Below, one piece after another: positions 25,913-35,714 of a DNA stretch of 38,637 nt; the stretch's first letter is position 1, and each line of letters opens with the position of its first letter. A program made the translations under genes and the position numbers. This DNA comes from Tannerella sp. (lineage in GTDB: Bacteria; Bacteroidota; Bacteroidia; Bacteroidales; Tannerellaceae). The notes below the pieces were generated by a model, which was not told the DNA's origin, ran no database searches, and saw only the letters and a list, made by a program, of their open reading frames with translations. Location of the stretch: contig JAISCL010000359.1 in assembly GCA_031265585.1 (NCBI GenBank), forward strand, positions 1-38,637, in the 5' to 3' direction.

Positions 25913-27073
25913 ATGAAACCACATTTTGAACCGGCAGACATAATCTGCCGCTTTGGCCCGGCCTTTGAAGAACAGCACCGACCACCCTTTTTTCAGCAAA
26001 AAGCGCTGGAAGCAGTCAGCCTGTGCCGCACGGCAGCGCCGGGCGGACAGAAACAGCAATGTATGCACCGCTGCCATGAACATGTCAGTTACAGTTCCTG
26101 CCGCAACCATCACTGTCCCAAATGTCAGAACAAGGAACGCGAACTGTGGATACGGCAAATCCGGGAGAGGCTTCCCCCGTGCAGGTATTTTCATGTGATC
26201 TTCACTCTCCCGTCCTCTCTGAACGGACTCTTTATCGCCTTTCGGCAGGAAATGCAGGATATCCTTTTCCAGGCTGCCGGGCAAACGCTCGAACAGTTTG
26301 CCGCCATGCCCGCTTACCCGGGCAAACCGGCATGATCGCCGTCCTGCACACCCGGGGACAAACCCTGACGCTGCATCCCCACCTGCACTGTATTTGTCCC
26401 CGATGGCGGTATCAACGGCAGCGGGCAACGGGTTCGGGCGAAAAAGACGGACGGCCGCTCGCCTTTCCTCTTACCCGTCATCCCCATGGCGAGGATTTTT
26501 CGCGAACAGTTCCTCAGCCTGATGTCGAAAATATTGAAGAACAGACCCGGCTGCCGCATACCTTCCGTCCGGGGAAAACACTTCAATATCAACATACAGC
26601 CCCCCTTCAGGGAAATCGACCACTTAATCAATTATCCGGGACATTACACCCATAAAACTGCGATCGGCAATCACCGCATTCGCAACATTGACAGCCGGGG
26701 CATCGTATTCTCCTGTAAAGATTATCGGGACAGGGCCACTGTAAAGGAGATGTTCCTCACGGGCGAAGAATTCCTCCGGTGACTCTGCCTGCATATCCGG
26801 CAAAGAGGGTTCAGGGAAATCCGTTACTTCGGTATTTTTGCCGCCTCCAGCCGTCGGCGGCTCAATTCCGTCAGACTTGCTTCCGGTCCGGCGCCCATTC
26901 AGCCCCGTAAAAAGAAAAACCGGAAAGAGGACGTTCGGGAAACAGTGAAGTACGATTCCTGCCTCTGTCCGGAATGTAAGGAAGGTATCATGGTAACGAT
27001 CGAACGGATCTTTCCGCCGGGCAGACCGCCGCCACGGATGACGCAAACGAATATCTCCCGAACGCATCTGTGA
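25913..27073 (+). pseudogene. IS91-family transposase, broken by frameshifts
   Basis: The first frame (25913-26335) has the zinc-binding region and Y1-type lead-in (HVSYSSCRNHHCPKCQNKER ... CRYFHVIFTLP). After PGKP the frame changes to MIAVLHTRGQTLTLHPHLHCI. It changes again to MARIFREQFLSLMSKILKN ... RDRATVKEMFLTGEEFLR, with an in-frame TGA before LCLHIRQRGF and a C-terminal tail to 27073. At least two frameshifts and one nonsense codon make it inactive. The plus-strand direction is opposite to the adjoining remnants. Confidence 0.8.
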
Positions 27074-27396
27074 TATCTGTTCCTCCACCGGAGCAGACAG
27101 GCGGGCTATTGCCCCATGCGTAAATACGACTTCGGATAAAACGGAATGAAACGGGAAAAAGACGCTGAACGGATGAAAAAAGGAAGACCGTACCTGAATC
27201 ACCCCTGTTACGGATCGAACAGTACAGCCCCGAAAAGGCCCGACATACCGTAATCCCCATAACAGAAACCGCAACGAAAACACGCTCACACAAACTTTAC
27301 GGATAATGCTTTAATAATGGATTCACCGGGCTACATGTTGGACTTTCGGTCACACGTAGCCCTGTTGGGTTATCCGGATTGGACGCCTGCCAACGT
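27074..27396. other. Non-coding stretch between IS91 remnant and IS4 element
   Basis: About 320 bp with no convincing ORF. The minus-strand track ORFs here (26624-27289 and 26988-27293) are shadows of the IS91 remnant extended into this region. It probably contains the right end of the IS91 element (around tcaccgggctacatgttgg), but I could not define that end. Confidence 0.5.
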
Positions 27397-27420
27397 CAGC
27401 CCAATGTCGTCAACTTAAGG
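27397..27420 (+). repeat. Left terminal inverted repeat of the IS4 element
   Basis: cagcccaatgtcgtcaactt followed by aagg is the exact reverse complement of 28743-28766. Confidence 0.9.
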
Positions 27421-27421
27421 C

Positions 27422-28668
27422 TCATAAGGCACGTTTATAGTTAGTTAACGTATAGAATTTACCATTAAGTGGATGTTTTCTGGCTCGGGAATATTTTCGT
27501 CCGGGCCTGACCGGTTCCAGGTGTTTCCCGAATAAATTTTCCAACTCCATTAAAATAGCTAACGGCTGTTTTTCCATAAACAAACTGACAACACGGTGTT
27601 TGAGCATGCCCAAACTCACATTCCTATTCACACGGTACCGGCTTTTCCTTTGCCTGTTAACGGCTTTAAGACAGGGCTCACTTTGTTTTTCTATCAGGCT
27701 TTGAAGATTCAACAGCAGCAGGCTGGCTGCAAAACTCTGTTCAATACAACCTGACGGATGCCGCTGAACTGTACCGGCTGGAGCTTTTCCTTCAAATGAC
27801 CGTAACCCGTTTCTATTCCCCACCGAAAACCATATACTTCCTTCATCGACTGAGAATCATAAACATGTGAATCATACAGATTAGTGACCGGTACTTCGGT
27901 TTCTCCCGTGTTGAGCATAACCTTGACCATATGTATGCTAAGACCGGTGGTGCTACTGATGACCCTGCCCTTCTCTGCAAGCCTCTTTCTTGAACAATAG
28001 CCCGGATACCACAGTGTGGTCAGATCCTTCCGGGGTAATATAGCCTCTGTCCAGAATCAGCACTTTATCCTCAAAGTCCATTTCTTCCAGTAATTATGCA
28101 TAGGCACTGTCTTCGGATGAACAGCAGGGATGAAGCGCTCCTTTTACAGTCAATTCGTTCAGCACATTATAAAAAAGACAGATACGGGCCATAACGCTTA
28201 CCGGTTTTTCAGCGTGCTGATTACTGGTTCCTCCGAAGGCCTTCTTCAAAGATTCCGTTTGTGGAAGCGGAACGGTACTCCCGTCGACTGCCCACAATAC
28301 CATCCCCTTCCATCGCTTCACGTACGAATCGCAATGCCGGTAAAAACCGTTAACCAACACCCTGTTGCAGGCATAAAAAAAGGCAGGTTTCAGGTTCCCG
28401 CGCTGTTTGCTGAATGCCTGTTTGGTGCAGCTTTCTCCCGGAAAAACATGACTGAAAAAATCCGTTACTCAATACTCAGGCTTCGCTTCATGGCATTGAG
28501 GATCATCAATATCAATACGGGAAAGGTTAATATCCGGCGACGCGTGAAGTCTCTTGCCTTCTCTACCGTATATTTGCTTTTCTCCGCACAGCCGGTAATT
28601 GCTGTTTCCATAAATCTTTTTATTTCATTTATTATTGCTACATTTGCATCTGCCATTGGACTGTTCAC
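27422..28668 (-). pseudogene. IS4-family transposase, broken
   Basis: Fragments on the minus strand appear in order. The N-terminal piece is 28465-28668 (ADANVAIINEIKRFM...). Next is 28094-28360 with VLWAVDGSTVPLPQTESLKKAFGG, carrying the first catalytic Asp. Next is 27709-27930 with VYGFRWGIETGYGHLKEKLQ, the YREK signature Y-x2-R-x3-E-x6-K. Last is the C-terminal piece 27422-27823. Several frameshifts separate them, so no full-length product is possible without correction. Confidence 0.8.
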
Positions 28669-28742
28669 TGTGTATCATTTTTTGTTTTCAATTCTAAAAT
28701 AATACTTTTGAATCTATTTCCAATGGCTTTTTTATTATTTTT

Positions 28743-28766
28743 CCTTAAGTTGACGACATTGGGCTG
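28743..28766 (-). repeat. Right terminal inverted repeat of the IS4 element
   Basis: ccttaagttgacgacattgg followed by gctg mirrors the left end exactly over 24 bp. Confidence 0.9.
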
Positions 28767-28996
28767 GAGCCTTCGCCGAGCCGAGTTGAGGAGAGGAGTT
28801 CGCTCTACCCGGGCTGCGCCTGCGGCTTGTACGGAGTTCTCCAAATCAGACGTCTTCCGGCATCAACTTGCCGTGCACAAAAGGTACTGCGTAACATCCT
28901 TATTAACAAGATAGAATGATGAAAAAATACTTATATAGCCGGTTTGTGACCGCAATCGCAGCAGTGGTGTGCGGTGCCGTGCGAGGGAATGCCGGA

Positions 28997-29692
28997 ATGA
29001 GGATTATACTCCTGACGATGTCCTGCTTTTTTGTGATTGCCTGCGTTTCCTGTTTGCGGCAGCAAGCTCCTGCTACCGGACAGGGCGCTGAAAAAGACAG
29101 TCTTTCTTTGGCTTCTTTTCCCGGTAAATCGCCGAAGGCGGATGCGTTGCAGGAGCATTTGCGCCTGAAAGCGGATTCGGCCGGGGTTTACTGCCGTTCC
29201 AGGGGGTTTAGCGAGCGGTATTGCATACTGGTCAATTTCAATATTCATTCGGGGAAAAAACGTTTTTTTGTATGGGATTTTGAAAAGGATACGGTTTTGT
29301 ATGCGAGCCTGTGCGCTCACGGGACGGGGCGGGAAAGTACACCTAAGAAACCTGTGTACAGCAATGATCCGGGCAGTTACTGTTCTTCGCTCGGGAGGTA
29401 TAAGACCGGCGTTTCCTCCTATAGCCGGTATGGGATCCATATCCATTACAAGTTGCATGGACTGGATCCGACCAATAATAACGCCTTTAAACGCATTATT
29501 GTCCTTCATTCACATTCGCCTATGCCGGACAGGGAAATTTATCCGCTCTATTTACCGCTGGGATACAGTCTGGGATGCCCCGTTATTTCCGATCCGGTGA
29601 TGCGTAAAGTAGATACGCTTTTGAAAGAAAGCAAAAAACCGGTTCTGTTATGGATTTATGACGAACCGGTCATTTATATTCACACGGAATGA
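28997..29692 (+). CDS. Murein L,D-transpeptidase catalytic-domain lipoprotein (YkuD_2 type)
   Basis: The track ORF starts at 28916, but the ATG at 28997 gives a textbook lipoprotein signal (MRIILLTMSCFFVIAC, Cys at residue 16), so I prefer it; the longer form remains possible. The catalytic domain shows IIVLHSHSPMP and YSLGCPVIS, the His...S-x-G-C motif of L,D-transpeptidases, with the catalytic Cys at residue 221 of the track ORF. The overall layout fits the YkuD_2 family of Bacteroidetes lipoproteins rather than classical LysM-YkuD enzymes. The probable role is forming or editing 3-3 crosslinks in peptidoglycan. It converges on gltA with about 50 bp between stop codons. The upstream 150 bp adjoins the IS4 end, so the native promoter may have been affected by that insertion. 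Confidence 0.88.
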   Translation: MRIILLTMSCFFVIACVSCLRQQAPATGQGAEKDSLSLASFPGKSPKADALQEHLRLKADSAGVYCRSRGFSERYCILVNFNIHSGKKRFFVWDFEKDTVLYASLCAHGTGRESTPKKPVYSNDPGSYCSSLGRYKTGVSSYSRYGIHIHYKLHGLDPTNNNAFKRIIVLHSHSPMPDREIYPLYLPLGYSLGCPVISDPVMRKVDTLLKESKKPVLLWIYDEPVIYIHTE

Positions 29693-29743
29693 TTTTGTGC
29701 ATTGAGGGCTGATATCCGGAACGGATTCAAACGGAGAGCTGTA

Positions 29744-31093
29744 TTACCGGTGTTCAATCGAAACATACGGGAGCTTTTCGTTAATCGTATTTTTATAAGC
29801 CGGACGAATAATGCGTTTACCGGCAAAATTAAGTTCTTCGTTACGGTGAGCGGTCCATCCGACGATGCGCGCCATGGCAAATAACGGGGTATAAATTTCT
29901 TTCGGCAAACCGATCATATCGTATACGAAACCGGTATAAAAGTCAACATTACTGGAGACCTGTTTCCCGTTGTTCTTAACCCTGGCGAAGACTTCGACTG
30001 CGCGCTGTTCGAGCAATTCGAAAAATTCAAACTCTTCACAGCGTCCTTTTTCGAAGGCCAGTTCGCCGGCCAGTTCGCGGAGCAGTAATGCGCGCGGGTC
30101 TGAGATTGTGTATACGGCATGTCCGATACCGTAGATCAGGCCGGTTTTATTGTAGGCTTCCTTTTTCAGGATGCGGGTCAAATACCGGTCTATTTCATCC
30201 ACATTTTTCCAGTCTTTTATGTTCTCCTTCAAATGGCTGAGCATATCAACCACCTGGAGGTTTGCGCCTCCGTGCAGCGGGCCTTTGAGCGAGCCGATGC
30301 CGGCTGCTATGGAAGAATAGATATCCGTCATTGTGGAGGAGGTGACACGGACGGTAAAGGTGGAGTTATTACCGCCGCCGTGCTCGGCCTGCAGGATCAG
30401 GAGAAGGTCGAGCATGCGTGCGTCGAGCTGCGTATAATCACGCTTGAGCATGTGAAGGAAATTCTCCGCCAGCGAAAGCTGATCATGCGGATGGCGGATA
30501 TGCAGGGAGCGCTCCTTGTTGTGATGGCGCAGCACGTTGTAGGCATAAGCAATAATGGTCGGGAAGCGGGATATGAGCTTGATGGACTGGCGCATCTGGT
30601 TTTCGCGGGACAGGTCGTCCGGAGTGGCGTCAAAATTGTACATTTGAAGCACACACCGCGACAGTGTATTCATCACATTTTCACCCCGCAGCTGAAGGAT
30701 GCTCATGGTTGTTTCGTGCGTCAGCGGCATGTTTTCGCAGATCAGTTCCCTGAATTGCTGCAATTCTTCCCTGTCGGGAAGATGTCCGGAAAGAAGCAGG
30801 AAAGCGACTGCCTCGAAGCCAACCCGCTTCTGTTCCACCGTTCCGTGAACCAGGTCTTCCACATCATAGCCCCGATAGTACAGTTTGCCGGGAACGGGTT
30901 TTAACGTCCCGTCGCCGGAGCGTTCATATCCTACCACGTTCCCGATGTTTGTCAGTCCCACGAGTACGCCCGAACCGTCTTCGTTGCGAAGCCCGCGCTT
31001 TACGCCGAGTTTTTTGAATAGAGAGCTGTCAATTTTGGAGGTCTTTTTGATCGTCTCGGCCAGTTTGTACATTAAATATTCCTTTTTCATCAT
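29744..31093 (-). CDS. gltA: Citrate synthase
   Basis: A 449-residue citrate synthase condensing oxaloacetate and acetyl-CoA. Visible signatures are LYYRGYDVEDLV (N-terminal), LQAEHGGGNNSTF, the active-site segment LKGPLHGGANLQVV, GIGHAVYTISDPRA with the second catalytic His, and SSNVDFYTGFVYDMIG with the catalytic Asp. FAMARIVGWTAHRNE and RIIRPAY lie near the end. It is the last gene of a minus-strand acn-icd-gltA operon, 10 bp after icd. In many Bacteroidales these three genes form the oxidative branch that supplies 2-oxoglutarate for glutamate synthesis. Confidence 0.97.
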   Translation of the reverse strand: MMKKEYLMYKLAETIKKTSKIDSSLFKKLGVKRGLRNEDGSGVLVGLTNIGNVVGYERSGDGTLKPVPGKLYYRGYDVEDLVHGTVEQKRVGFEAVAFLLLSGHLPDREELQQFRELICENMPLTHETTMSILQLRGENVMNTLSRCVLQMYNFDATPDDLSRENQMRQSIKLISRFPTIIAYAYNVLRHHNKERSLHIRHPHDQLSLAENFLHMLKRDYTQLDARMLDLLLILQAEHGGGNNSTFTVRVTSSTMTDIYSSIAAGIGSLKGPLHGGANLQVVDMLSHLKENIKDWKNVDEIDRYLTRILKKEAYNKTGLIYGIGHAVYTISDPRALLLRELAGELAFEKGRCEEFEFFELLEQRAVEVFARVKNNGKQVSSNVDFYTGFVYDMIGLPKEIYTPLFAMARIVGWTAHRNEELNFAGKRIIRPAYKNTINEKLPYVSIEHR

Positions 31094-31103
31094 TGTCCGG
31101 TTT

Positions 31104-32378
31104 TTATAAGTTATTCATATTTTCGATCAGGGCTTGCCGGAAGCGGGAGGTGGTCAGGTATTTCCCGTCCGGCATGAAGGAGGAGAGGTCGGCAGTTGCA
31201 TTTCCTTCCGTAAAGCAACGCTCCATTGCGCGGATGATCAGTGTGGCGGCTTCGTTCCAGCCGATGTATTCGAGCATCATGGCGGCGGAAAGGATCAGGG
31301 AGGAGGGGTTGGCGCGGTTTTCGCCGGCGATGTCGGGCGCCGTCCCGTGTGTTGCTTCAAAAACAGCATGTCCCGTCAGGTAATTGATATTGGCGCCGGG
31401 GGAAATCCCGATTCCTCCGACCGTGGCCGCCAAGAGGTCGGAGATGTAGTCGCCGTTCAGGTTCGGAGTGGCTATGACCGAGTAGTCTTCCGGATGGAGG
31501 AGCGTATTTTGCAGGAATGCGTCTGCGATGACATCTTTGATGATGACTTTTTTCTTCCTTTTGGCTTCCTGCAGCATTTGTCCGGCGATTTCCGTTCCGC
31601 AGGTCAGGGCCGTTTGCCGGTACAGGCGCATGGAAAAGATGCTGTCGCCAAATTCCTGTTCCGCGACTTCGTAGGCCCAGCGGTTGAAGCCTCCTTCGGT
31701 GAATTTCATGATGTTTCCTTTGTGTACGAAGGTGAGGCTGGGCAGCTGATGCGCCAGGGTATAGCGGATGGCTGCCCGGACGAGGCGTTTGGTGCCTTCT
31801 TCGGATACGGGCTTGACGCCGAAGGCGGAGCTTTCGGGGAAGCGTATTTTTGTGACGCCCATTTCGTCGCGCAGGAAGTCCAGGAATTTTTTTGCTTCGG
31901 GAGTTCCCCTGTCCCATTCGATCCCGGCGTAGATATCTTCGGTATTTTCGCGGAATACGGTCATATTTACTTTCTGCGGTTCTTTGAGCGGGGAAGATAC
32001 GCCTTTGAACCAGCGGACCGGACGCAGGCAGACGTACAGGTCCAGCATTTGCCGCAGGGCTACGTTGATGGAGCGGATGCCCTGTCCGACCGGGGTGGTC
32101 AGGGGGCCTTTGATGCCGATGAGGTATCCGTTAAATGCATCCAGTGTGGCACAGGGGAGCCATTCGCCGTTTTCCCGGAATGATTTTTCCCCGGCCTGCA
32201 CTTCGATCCAGTTGACGGAGCGGGTTCCGCGGTATGCTTTCAGGAGGGCTGCATCCACTGCTTCCCGACATGCGGGTGTGATTTCACTCCCGATGCCGTC
32301 GCCGGTGATATAGGGGACGGTCAGGCGGTCGGGGACGGTCAGGCGTCCGTTGATGATTTTCAGTTTGCTATTGTCCAT
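31104..32378 (-). CDS. icd: Isocitrate dehydrogenase (NADP-type)
   Basis: A 424-residue isocitrate dehydrogenase converting isocitrate to 2-oxoglutarate. VPYITGDGIGSEIT at the N-terminus, the substrate loop RSINVALRQMLDLYVCLRPV, FRENTEDIYAGIEW, and HGTAPDIAGENRANPSS with the cofactor-specificity region are all typical. The length is close to the E. coli enzyme (416). The presence of FGVKPVSEEGTKRLV after ESSA and the overall match favour the NADP-type dimeric class. It lies 15 bp after acn and 10 bp before gltA, giving one transcription unit. Confidence 0.95.
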   Translation of the reverse strand: MDNSKLKIINGRLTVPDRLTVPYITGDGIGSEITPACREAVDAALLKAYRGTRSVNWIEVQAGEKSFRENGEWLPCATLDAFNGYLIGIKGPLTTPVGQGIRSINVALRQMLDLYVCLRPVRWFKGVSSPLKEPQKVNMTVFRENTEDIYAGIEWDRGTPEAKKFLDFLRDEMGVTKIRFPESSAFGVKPVSEEGTKRLVRAAIRYTLAHQLPSLTFVHKGNIMKFTEGGFNRWAYEVAEQEFGDSIFSMRLYRQTALTCGTEIAGQMLQEAKRKKKVIIKDVIADAFLQNTLLHPEDYSVIATPNLNGDYISDLLAATVGGIGISPGANINYLTGHAVFEATHGTAPDIAGENRANPSSLILSAAMMLEYIGWNEAATLIIRAMERCFTEGNATADLSSFMPDGKYLTTSRFRQALIENMNNL

Positions 32379-32393
32379 TTTTCAATTCATTGT

Positions 32394-34619
32394 TTATTGT
32401 GAAAGACTGTTTGCGTTCAGTGCGGAGCCGGCTTTGAACCATCCGATCTGCACCGTGTTACAGGTATGGTTTACTTCGAAGGAGGCGGTTGTGCCGTCGG
32501 CATGTGTCAGCGTGACGGTCAGTGGCCGGTGCGGGGCGAAGGCTGTCAATCCGGTGAGGGCGAACGTGTCGTCTTCGCGGATTTTGTCATAATCCTCCGG
32601 ACGGGCGAAGGTGAGGGCGAGCAGGCCCTGCTTCTTCAGGTTTGTTTCATGTATCCGGGCAAATGATTTGGCGAGGATGGCTTTTACGTTCAGGAACCTC
32701 GGTTCCATGGCTGCATGTTCGCGCGAGGAGCCTTCGCCGTAATTGTCTTCCGCCACGACGATGGAGGGGATGCCTTTCGATTTGTATTCTTTGGCGACGG
32801 CCGATACGGTGCCGTAGAGGCGGCTTTCGCGGTTCAGGACGCAGTTGGTTTTGCCGTTAAAGGCGTTGACGGCTCCCATGAGGAGGTTGTCCGAGATGTT
32901 TTCCAGGTGTCCGCGGAACCGCAGCCATTCGCCGGCCATGGAGATGTGGTCGGTTGTGCATTTTCCCTTTACCCTGATCAGGAGGGCCATGCCGGTGAAG
33001 TCTTTTCCGTTCCAGGCGGGGAAGGGCCGGAGCAGTTGCAGCCTTTGCGAGTGGGGGAGAACGGTTACCTGCCCGGTTTTTCCGGTGGGGGGGACGAATC
33101 CTTTGTCGACGTGCGGGAAGCCGCCGGGTGGAAATCTGTTTCCCTGTGGGGGATCGAGGGAGACCCATGCCCCGTTTCTGTTTTTCAGCCGGTCTTTGAG
33201 CGGATTGAAGGAGAGGGAGCCTGCGATTGCGAGCGCCACTGTTATTTCGGGGGATGCGATGAAGGAGTGGGTGTTGGGATTCCCGTCCGCGCGTTTGGCG
33301 AAGTTGCGGTTGAATGACGTTACAATTGTATTGGGTCGCGCGGGGTCGCTGTTGACGCGCGTCCACTGTCCGATACAGGGGCCGCAGGCGTTGGCCATAA
33401 TTACGGCGCCGCTGTTTTCGAGCGTTTTTACCGTTTCCGTATGTTCGATCATGCGGGAGCCGGGGTTTACGATGAGCTGCGCGCGGACGGGCAGGTTTTT
33501 TTCTTTTGCCTGGATGGCCAGTGAAGCGGCGCGGTCGAGGTCCTGGTAGGAGGAGTTGGTGCAGGAGCCGATCAGGCCGGCTTCCACGCGGTCGGGGTAT
33601 CCCATTTCCCTGACCTTTGCGGCCAGGCGGGAGAGAGGTGTTGCGGCGTCGGGCGTGAAGGGGCCGTTGACGTGGGGTTCCAGTCCGGAGAGGTCGATTT
33701 CGAGGAGGCGGTCGTAGTGGTTTGCGGGGTGGGCCGTTACTTCGGGGTCGGCCTGCAGGCTGTCGCGTACGGCGCCGGCCTGTGCGGCAAGGCGGGGTCT
33801 TCCGGTTGCCTGCAGGTAGAGTTCCATTTCGCTGTCGTAGGGAAAGATGGAGGATGTGGCGCCCACTTCGGCGCCCATGTTGCAGATGGTGGCTTTTCCC
33901 GTTGCGGGAATTGAGCGGGTTCCCGTTCCAAAGTATTCGATGACGGCGTTTGTGGCTCCCTTTACGGTCAGGAGGCCGGCGAGTTTGAGGATTACGTCTT
34001 TGGGGGAAACCCATCCGGATAATTCGCCGGTCAGGCGGACGCCGATGATGCGCGGCATTTTCAGTTCCCACGCCATGCCGGTCATGACGTCTACGGCATC
34101 GGCTCCCCCGACGCCGACGGCGAGCATGGCGAGGCCTCCGGCATTGGGGGTATGCGAATCGGTTCCGACCATCATTCCGCCCGGGAAGGCGTAGTTTTCC
34201 AGCAGGGTCTGATGGATGATTCCGGCTCCGGGCTTCCAGAAGGTGATGCCGTAGCGGTCGCAGGCGCTGGCCAGGAAAGTGTATACTTCCCGGTTTGCGG
34301 CGGCGGCTGTTTCCAGGTCTTTTTCCGCTCCCAGGGAGGCGCGGATCAGGTGGTCGCAGTGGACGGAGGCGGGGACTGCCGATTCTTTTTTTCCGGAGAT
34401 CATGAACTGCAGCAGGGCCATCTGCGCCGTGGCATCCTGCATGGCAACGCGGTCGGGCCTGAAATTGGCATAGTCTTCGCCCCGTGCGCAGGGTTTGAGG
34501 CCGTGCGGGTCATACAGGTGGGCATACAGGATTTTTTCGGTCAGGGTCAGCGGTTTTCCGAGGACCGTTCTGATTTTTTTTATTTGCCGCGCGTACGCTT
34601 TGTAACAGTGATTCTCCAT
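32394..34619 (-). CDS. acn: Aconitate hydratase
   Basis: A 741-residue aconitase of the mitochondrial-like class, isomerising citrate to isocitrate. The [4Fe-4S] ligands are in [13 protein letters not shown] (first Cys) and [10 protein letters not shown] (second and third Cys). [22 protein letters not shown] and the C-terminal swivel-domain signature [19 protein letters not shown] are present. It is the first gene of acn-icd-gltA. The long plus-strand track ORFs opposite it (for example 32715-33317) are GC-bias shadows. Confidence 0.96.
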   Translation of the reverse strand: MENHCYKAYARQIKKIRTVLGKPLTLTEKILYAHLYDPHGLKPCARGEDYANFRPDRVAMQDATAQMALLQFMISGKKESAVPASVHCDHLIRASLGAEKDLETAAAANREVYTFLASACDRYGITFWKPGAGIIHQTLLENYAFPGGMMVGTDSHTPNAGGLAMLAVGVGGADAVDVMTGMAWELKMPRIIGVRLTGELSGWVSPKDVILKLAGLLTVKGATNAVIEYFGTGTRSIPATGKATICNMGAEVGATSSIFPYDSEMELYLQATGRPRLAAQAGAVRDSLQADPEVTAHPANHYDRLLEIDLSGLEPHVNGPFTPDAATPLSRLAAKVREMGYPDRVEAGLIGSCTNSSYQDLDRAASLAIQAKEKNLPVRAQLIVNPGSRMIEHTETVKTLENSGAVIMANACGPCIGQWTRVNSDPARPNTIVTSFNRNFAKRADGNPNTHSFIASPEITVALAIAGSLSFNPLKDRLKNRNGAWVSLDPPQGNRFPPGGFPHVDKGFVPPTGKTGQVTVLPHSQRLQLLRPFPAWNGKDFTGMALLIRVKGKCTTDHISMAGEWLRFRGHLENISDNLLMGAVNAFNGKTNCVLNRESRLYGTVSAVAKEYKSKGIPSIVVAEDNYGEGSSREHAAMEPRFLNVKAILAKSFARIHETNLKKQGLLALTFARPEDYDKIREDDTFALTGLTAFAPHRPLTVTLTHADGTTASFEVNHTCNTVQIGWFKAGSALNANSLSQ

Positions 34620-34659
34620 AATTGCGTTTTTTGAAATTATTACATTTTTACAGTCAGTG

Positions 34660-34667
34660 CAAAGTAA
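34660..34667 (-). promoter_or_regulatory. Candidate -7 element for the acn-icd-gltA operon
   Basis: The minus strand reads TTACTTTG followed by CACTG, one mismatch from TAnnTTTG, about 40 bp upstream of the acn start. Its position is right; the -33 element is unclear. Confidence 0.35.
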
Positions 34668-34844
34668 TACATATTTTCCGGAAACGGTTACAGGCGGCCC
34701 GTTATTTATGCATTATTTTTGTTTTTTTGCACTTGTACTGTTTTATAAGCGGGAACGGATTCCGTGCGGGCGGTCCGGCCCGATATGCCGGGGGATTCGG
34801 CGGCGGCGGGTATCCCGTGCGGCGAGGCTCCGGCGGGTGTCCGG

Positions 34845-34998
34845 GCAGTTTCGGGGGATGTCCCTGCAATCCGTGGGTCATGACCCGCAATCCGCAGGGG
34901 ATGACCCGCAATCTGTAGGGACGCCCCGGCAATCTGAAGGGGAGCACCGGCAATCCGTAGGGGAGCACCGGCAATCTGCAGGGGAGCACCGGCAATCC
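34845..34998. repeat. 21-bp minisatellite upstream of the acn operon
   Basis: About seven tandem copies of a 21-bp unit. Clean copies read gcaatctgcaggggagcacc plus g; earlier copies drift (gcaatccgcaggggatgacc). Unit starts are at 34845, 34866, 34887, 34908, 34929, 34950 and 34971, with a partial eighth. The 21-bp period is a multiple of three and keeps frames open on both strands, giving QSxGEHR-like or proline-rich ORFs that I do not think are genes. It lies between the start of acn and the end of the YhcH-family gene, with about 225 bp to acn. Confidence 0.9.
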
Positions 34999-35049
34999 GG
35001 GAATTTCCGTCGATACGAAGGCTCTGCGGGCTATTGCGGCATTATACGG

Positions 35050-35535
35050 TCAGGGGTTCTCCGTTTTTCCGCCCTGAAATTCTTCGACGGCTATTTTGGC
35101 AACGACTTTCCGTATATCTCCCTGTCCGATGCCCGGTGCGTGCCCGTCTTCGGGGAAGTATACGGCAAACTGTCCGGGATAGAGTTTGGTGTACGCTGTC
35201 GGGAAGTCATGGTAGAAGATGACGTCTTTCCTGTCGTCGTACGGTTGCGAAACGATCATCAGTTCGTCGCCGGCTTTCCATCCGATGGTTTCGACGCCGA
35301 TGATCGGTGCCTGTATGTCGATAAATTTTTTGTGCGATTCGAGCACGGCGTCCTGCGGGTCTTTGCCCCTCGAACGCGAGATGGAGAAGTACAGGCGCGG
35401 ATCGCCCGTTTCGATAACTCCTTCCTTCAGCTGCGAAAAATCCGTGTGTTTGATAAAGTCAAATGCTTTTTTGAACAGGGGGTGCAGCGATTCATACTGC
35501 CGGGAGTTTTCCAGTGAATCCAATATCATAGCCAT
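35050..35535 (-). CDS. YhcH/YjgK/YiaL (DUF386) family protein
   Basis: A 161-residue cupin-like protein of the YhcH/YjgK/YiaL family, which includes the EbgC beta-galactosidase subunit. Family marks are LKEGVIETGDPRLYF, ESHKKFIDIQAPIIGVETIGW and AVYFPEDGHAPGI (metal-site His/Glu/Asp). Members have been linked to sialic acid and other sugar metabolism, but no sugar operon is visible here. It is monocistronic, downstream of TldE after a strong terminator. The start may be ATG 35535 or 35529 (MAMILDSL). Confidence 0.9.
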   Translation of the reverse strand: MAMILDSLENSRQYESLHPLFKKAFDFIKHTDFSQLKEGVIETGDPRLYFSISRSRGKDPQDAVLESHKKFIDIQAPIIGVETIGWKAGDELMIVSQPYDDRKDVIFYHDFPTAYTKLYPGQFAVYFPEDGHAPGIGQGDIRKVVAKIAVEEFQGGKTENP

Positions 35536-35652
35536 TCCGTTTTTTTTTAGTGATACATTCTACTTTTTACCTGATATAAGGCATGTAGAAATAACGGCCT
35601 GTGCCCGGCATTGTTGCCCGCCGTTATGCAAAATAGTTACAAACATCTATAA

Positions 35653-35690
35653 AAAAGGTGCACCGCGGGACAGGCCCCGGTGCACCTTTT
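35653..35690 (-). terminator. Strong hairpin terminator after tldE
   Basis: Perfect 12-bp inverted repeat AAAAGGTGCACC / GGTGCACCTTTT around a GC-rich loop. On the minus strand it begins 25 bp past the TldE stop at 35715 and ends in a run of six Ts. The A/T flanks on both sides mean it could also work on the plus strand. Confidence 0.85.
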
Positions 35691-35714
35691 GCGGACGGGC
35701 ACGGATCCGGGGAA

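Larger units (their letters stand above)
27397..28766. mobile_element. IS4-family insertion sequence with intact ends, 1370 bp
   Basis: Bounded by perfect 24-bp inverted repeats and containing a decayed IS4-family transposase on the minus strand. The length is normal for IS4-type elements. No target-site duplication is obvious next to the repeats, although its length for this element is not known to me. Intact ends with a broken gene mean it could still be moved by a related transposase. Confidence 0.85.

Noticed and set aside
25764-25985. 73-aa minus-strand ORF between transposase remnants
   Set aside because: No recognisable motif; it overlaps the IS91 start and is probably non-coding.
28708-28914. 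68-aa plus-strand ORF
   Set aside because: It spans the IS4 inverted repeat and junction and has no coding signs.
31134-32183. Long plus-strand ORFs opposite icd, gltA and acn (also 30119-30904, 32715-33317)
   Set aside because: Shadows of GC-biased third codon positions in clearly real minus-strand genes.
34845-34998. CRISPR array or proline-rich protein gene (34702-34995 minus)
   Set aside because: Tandem 21-bp units without spacers; the ORF is only a consequence of a period divisible by three.
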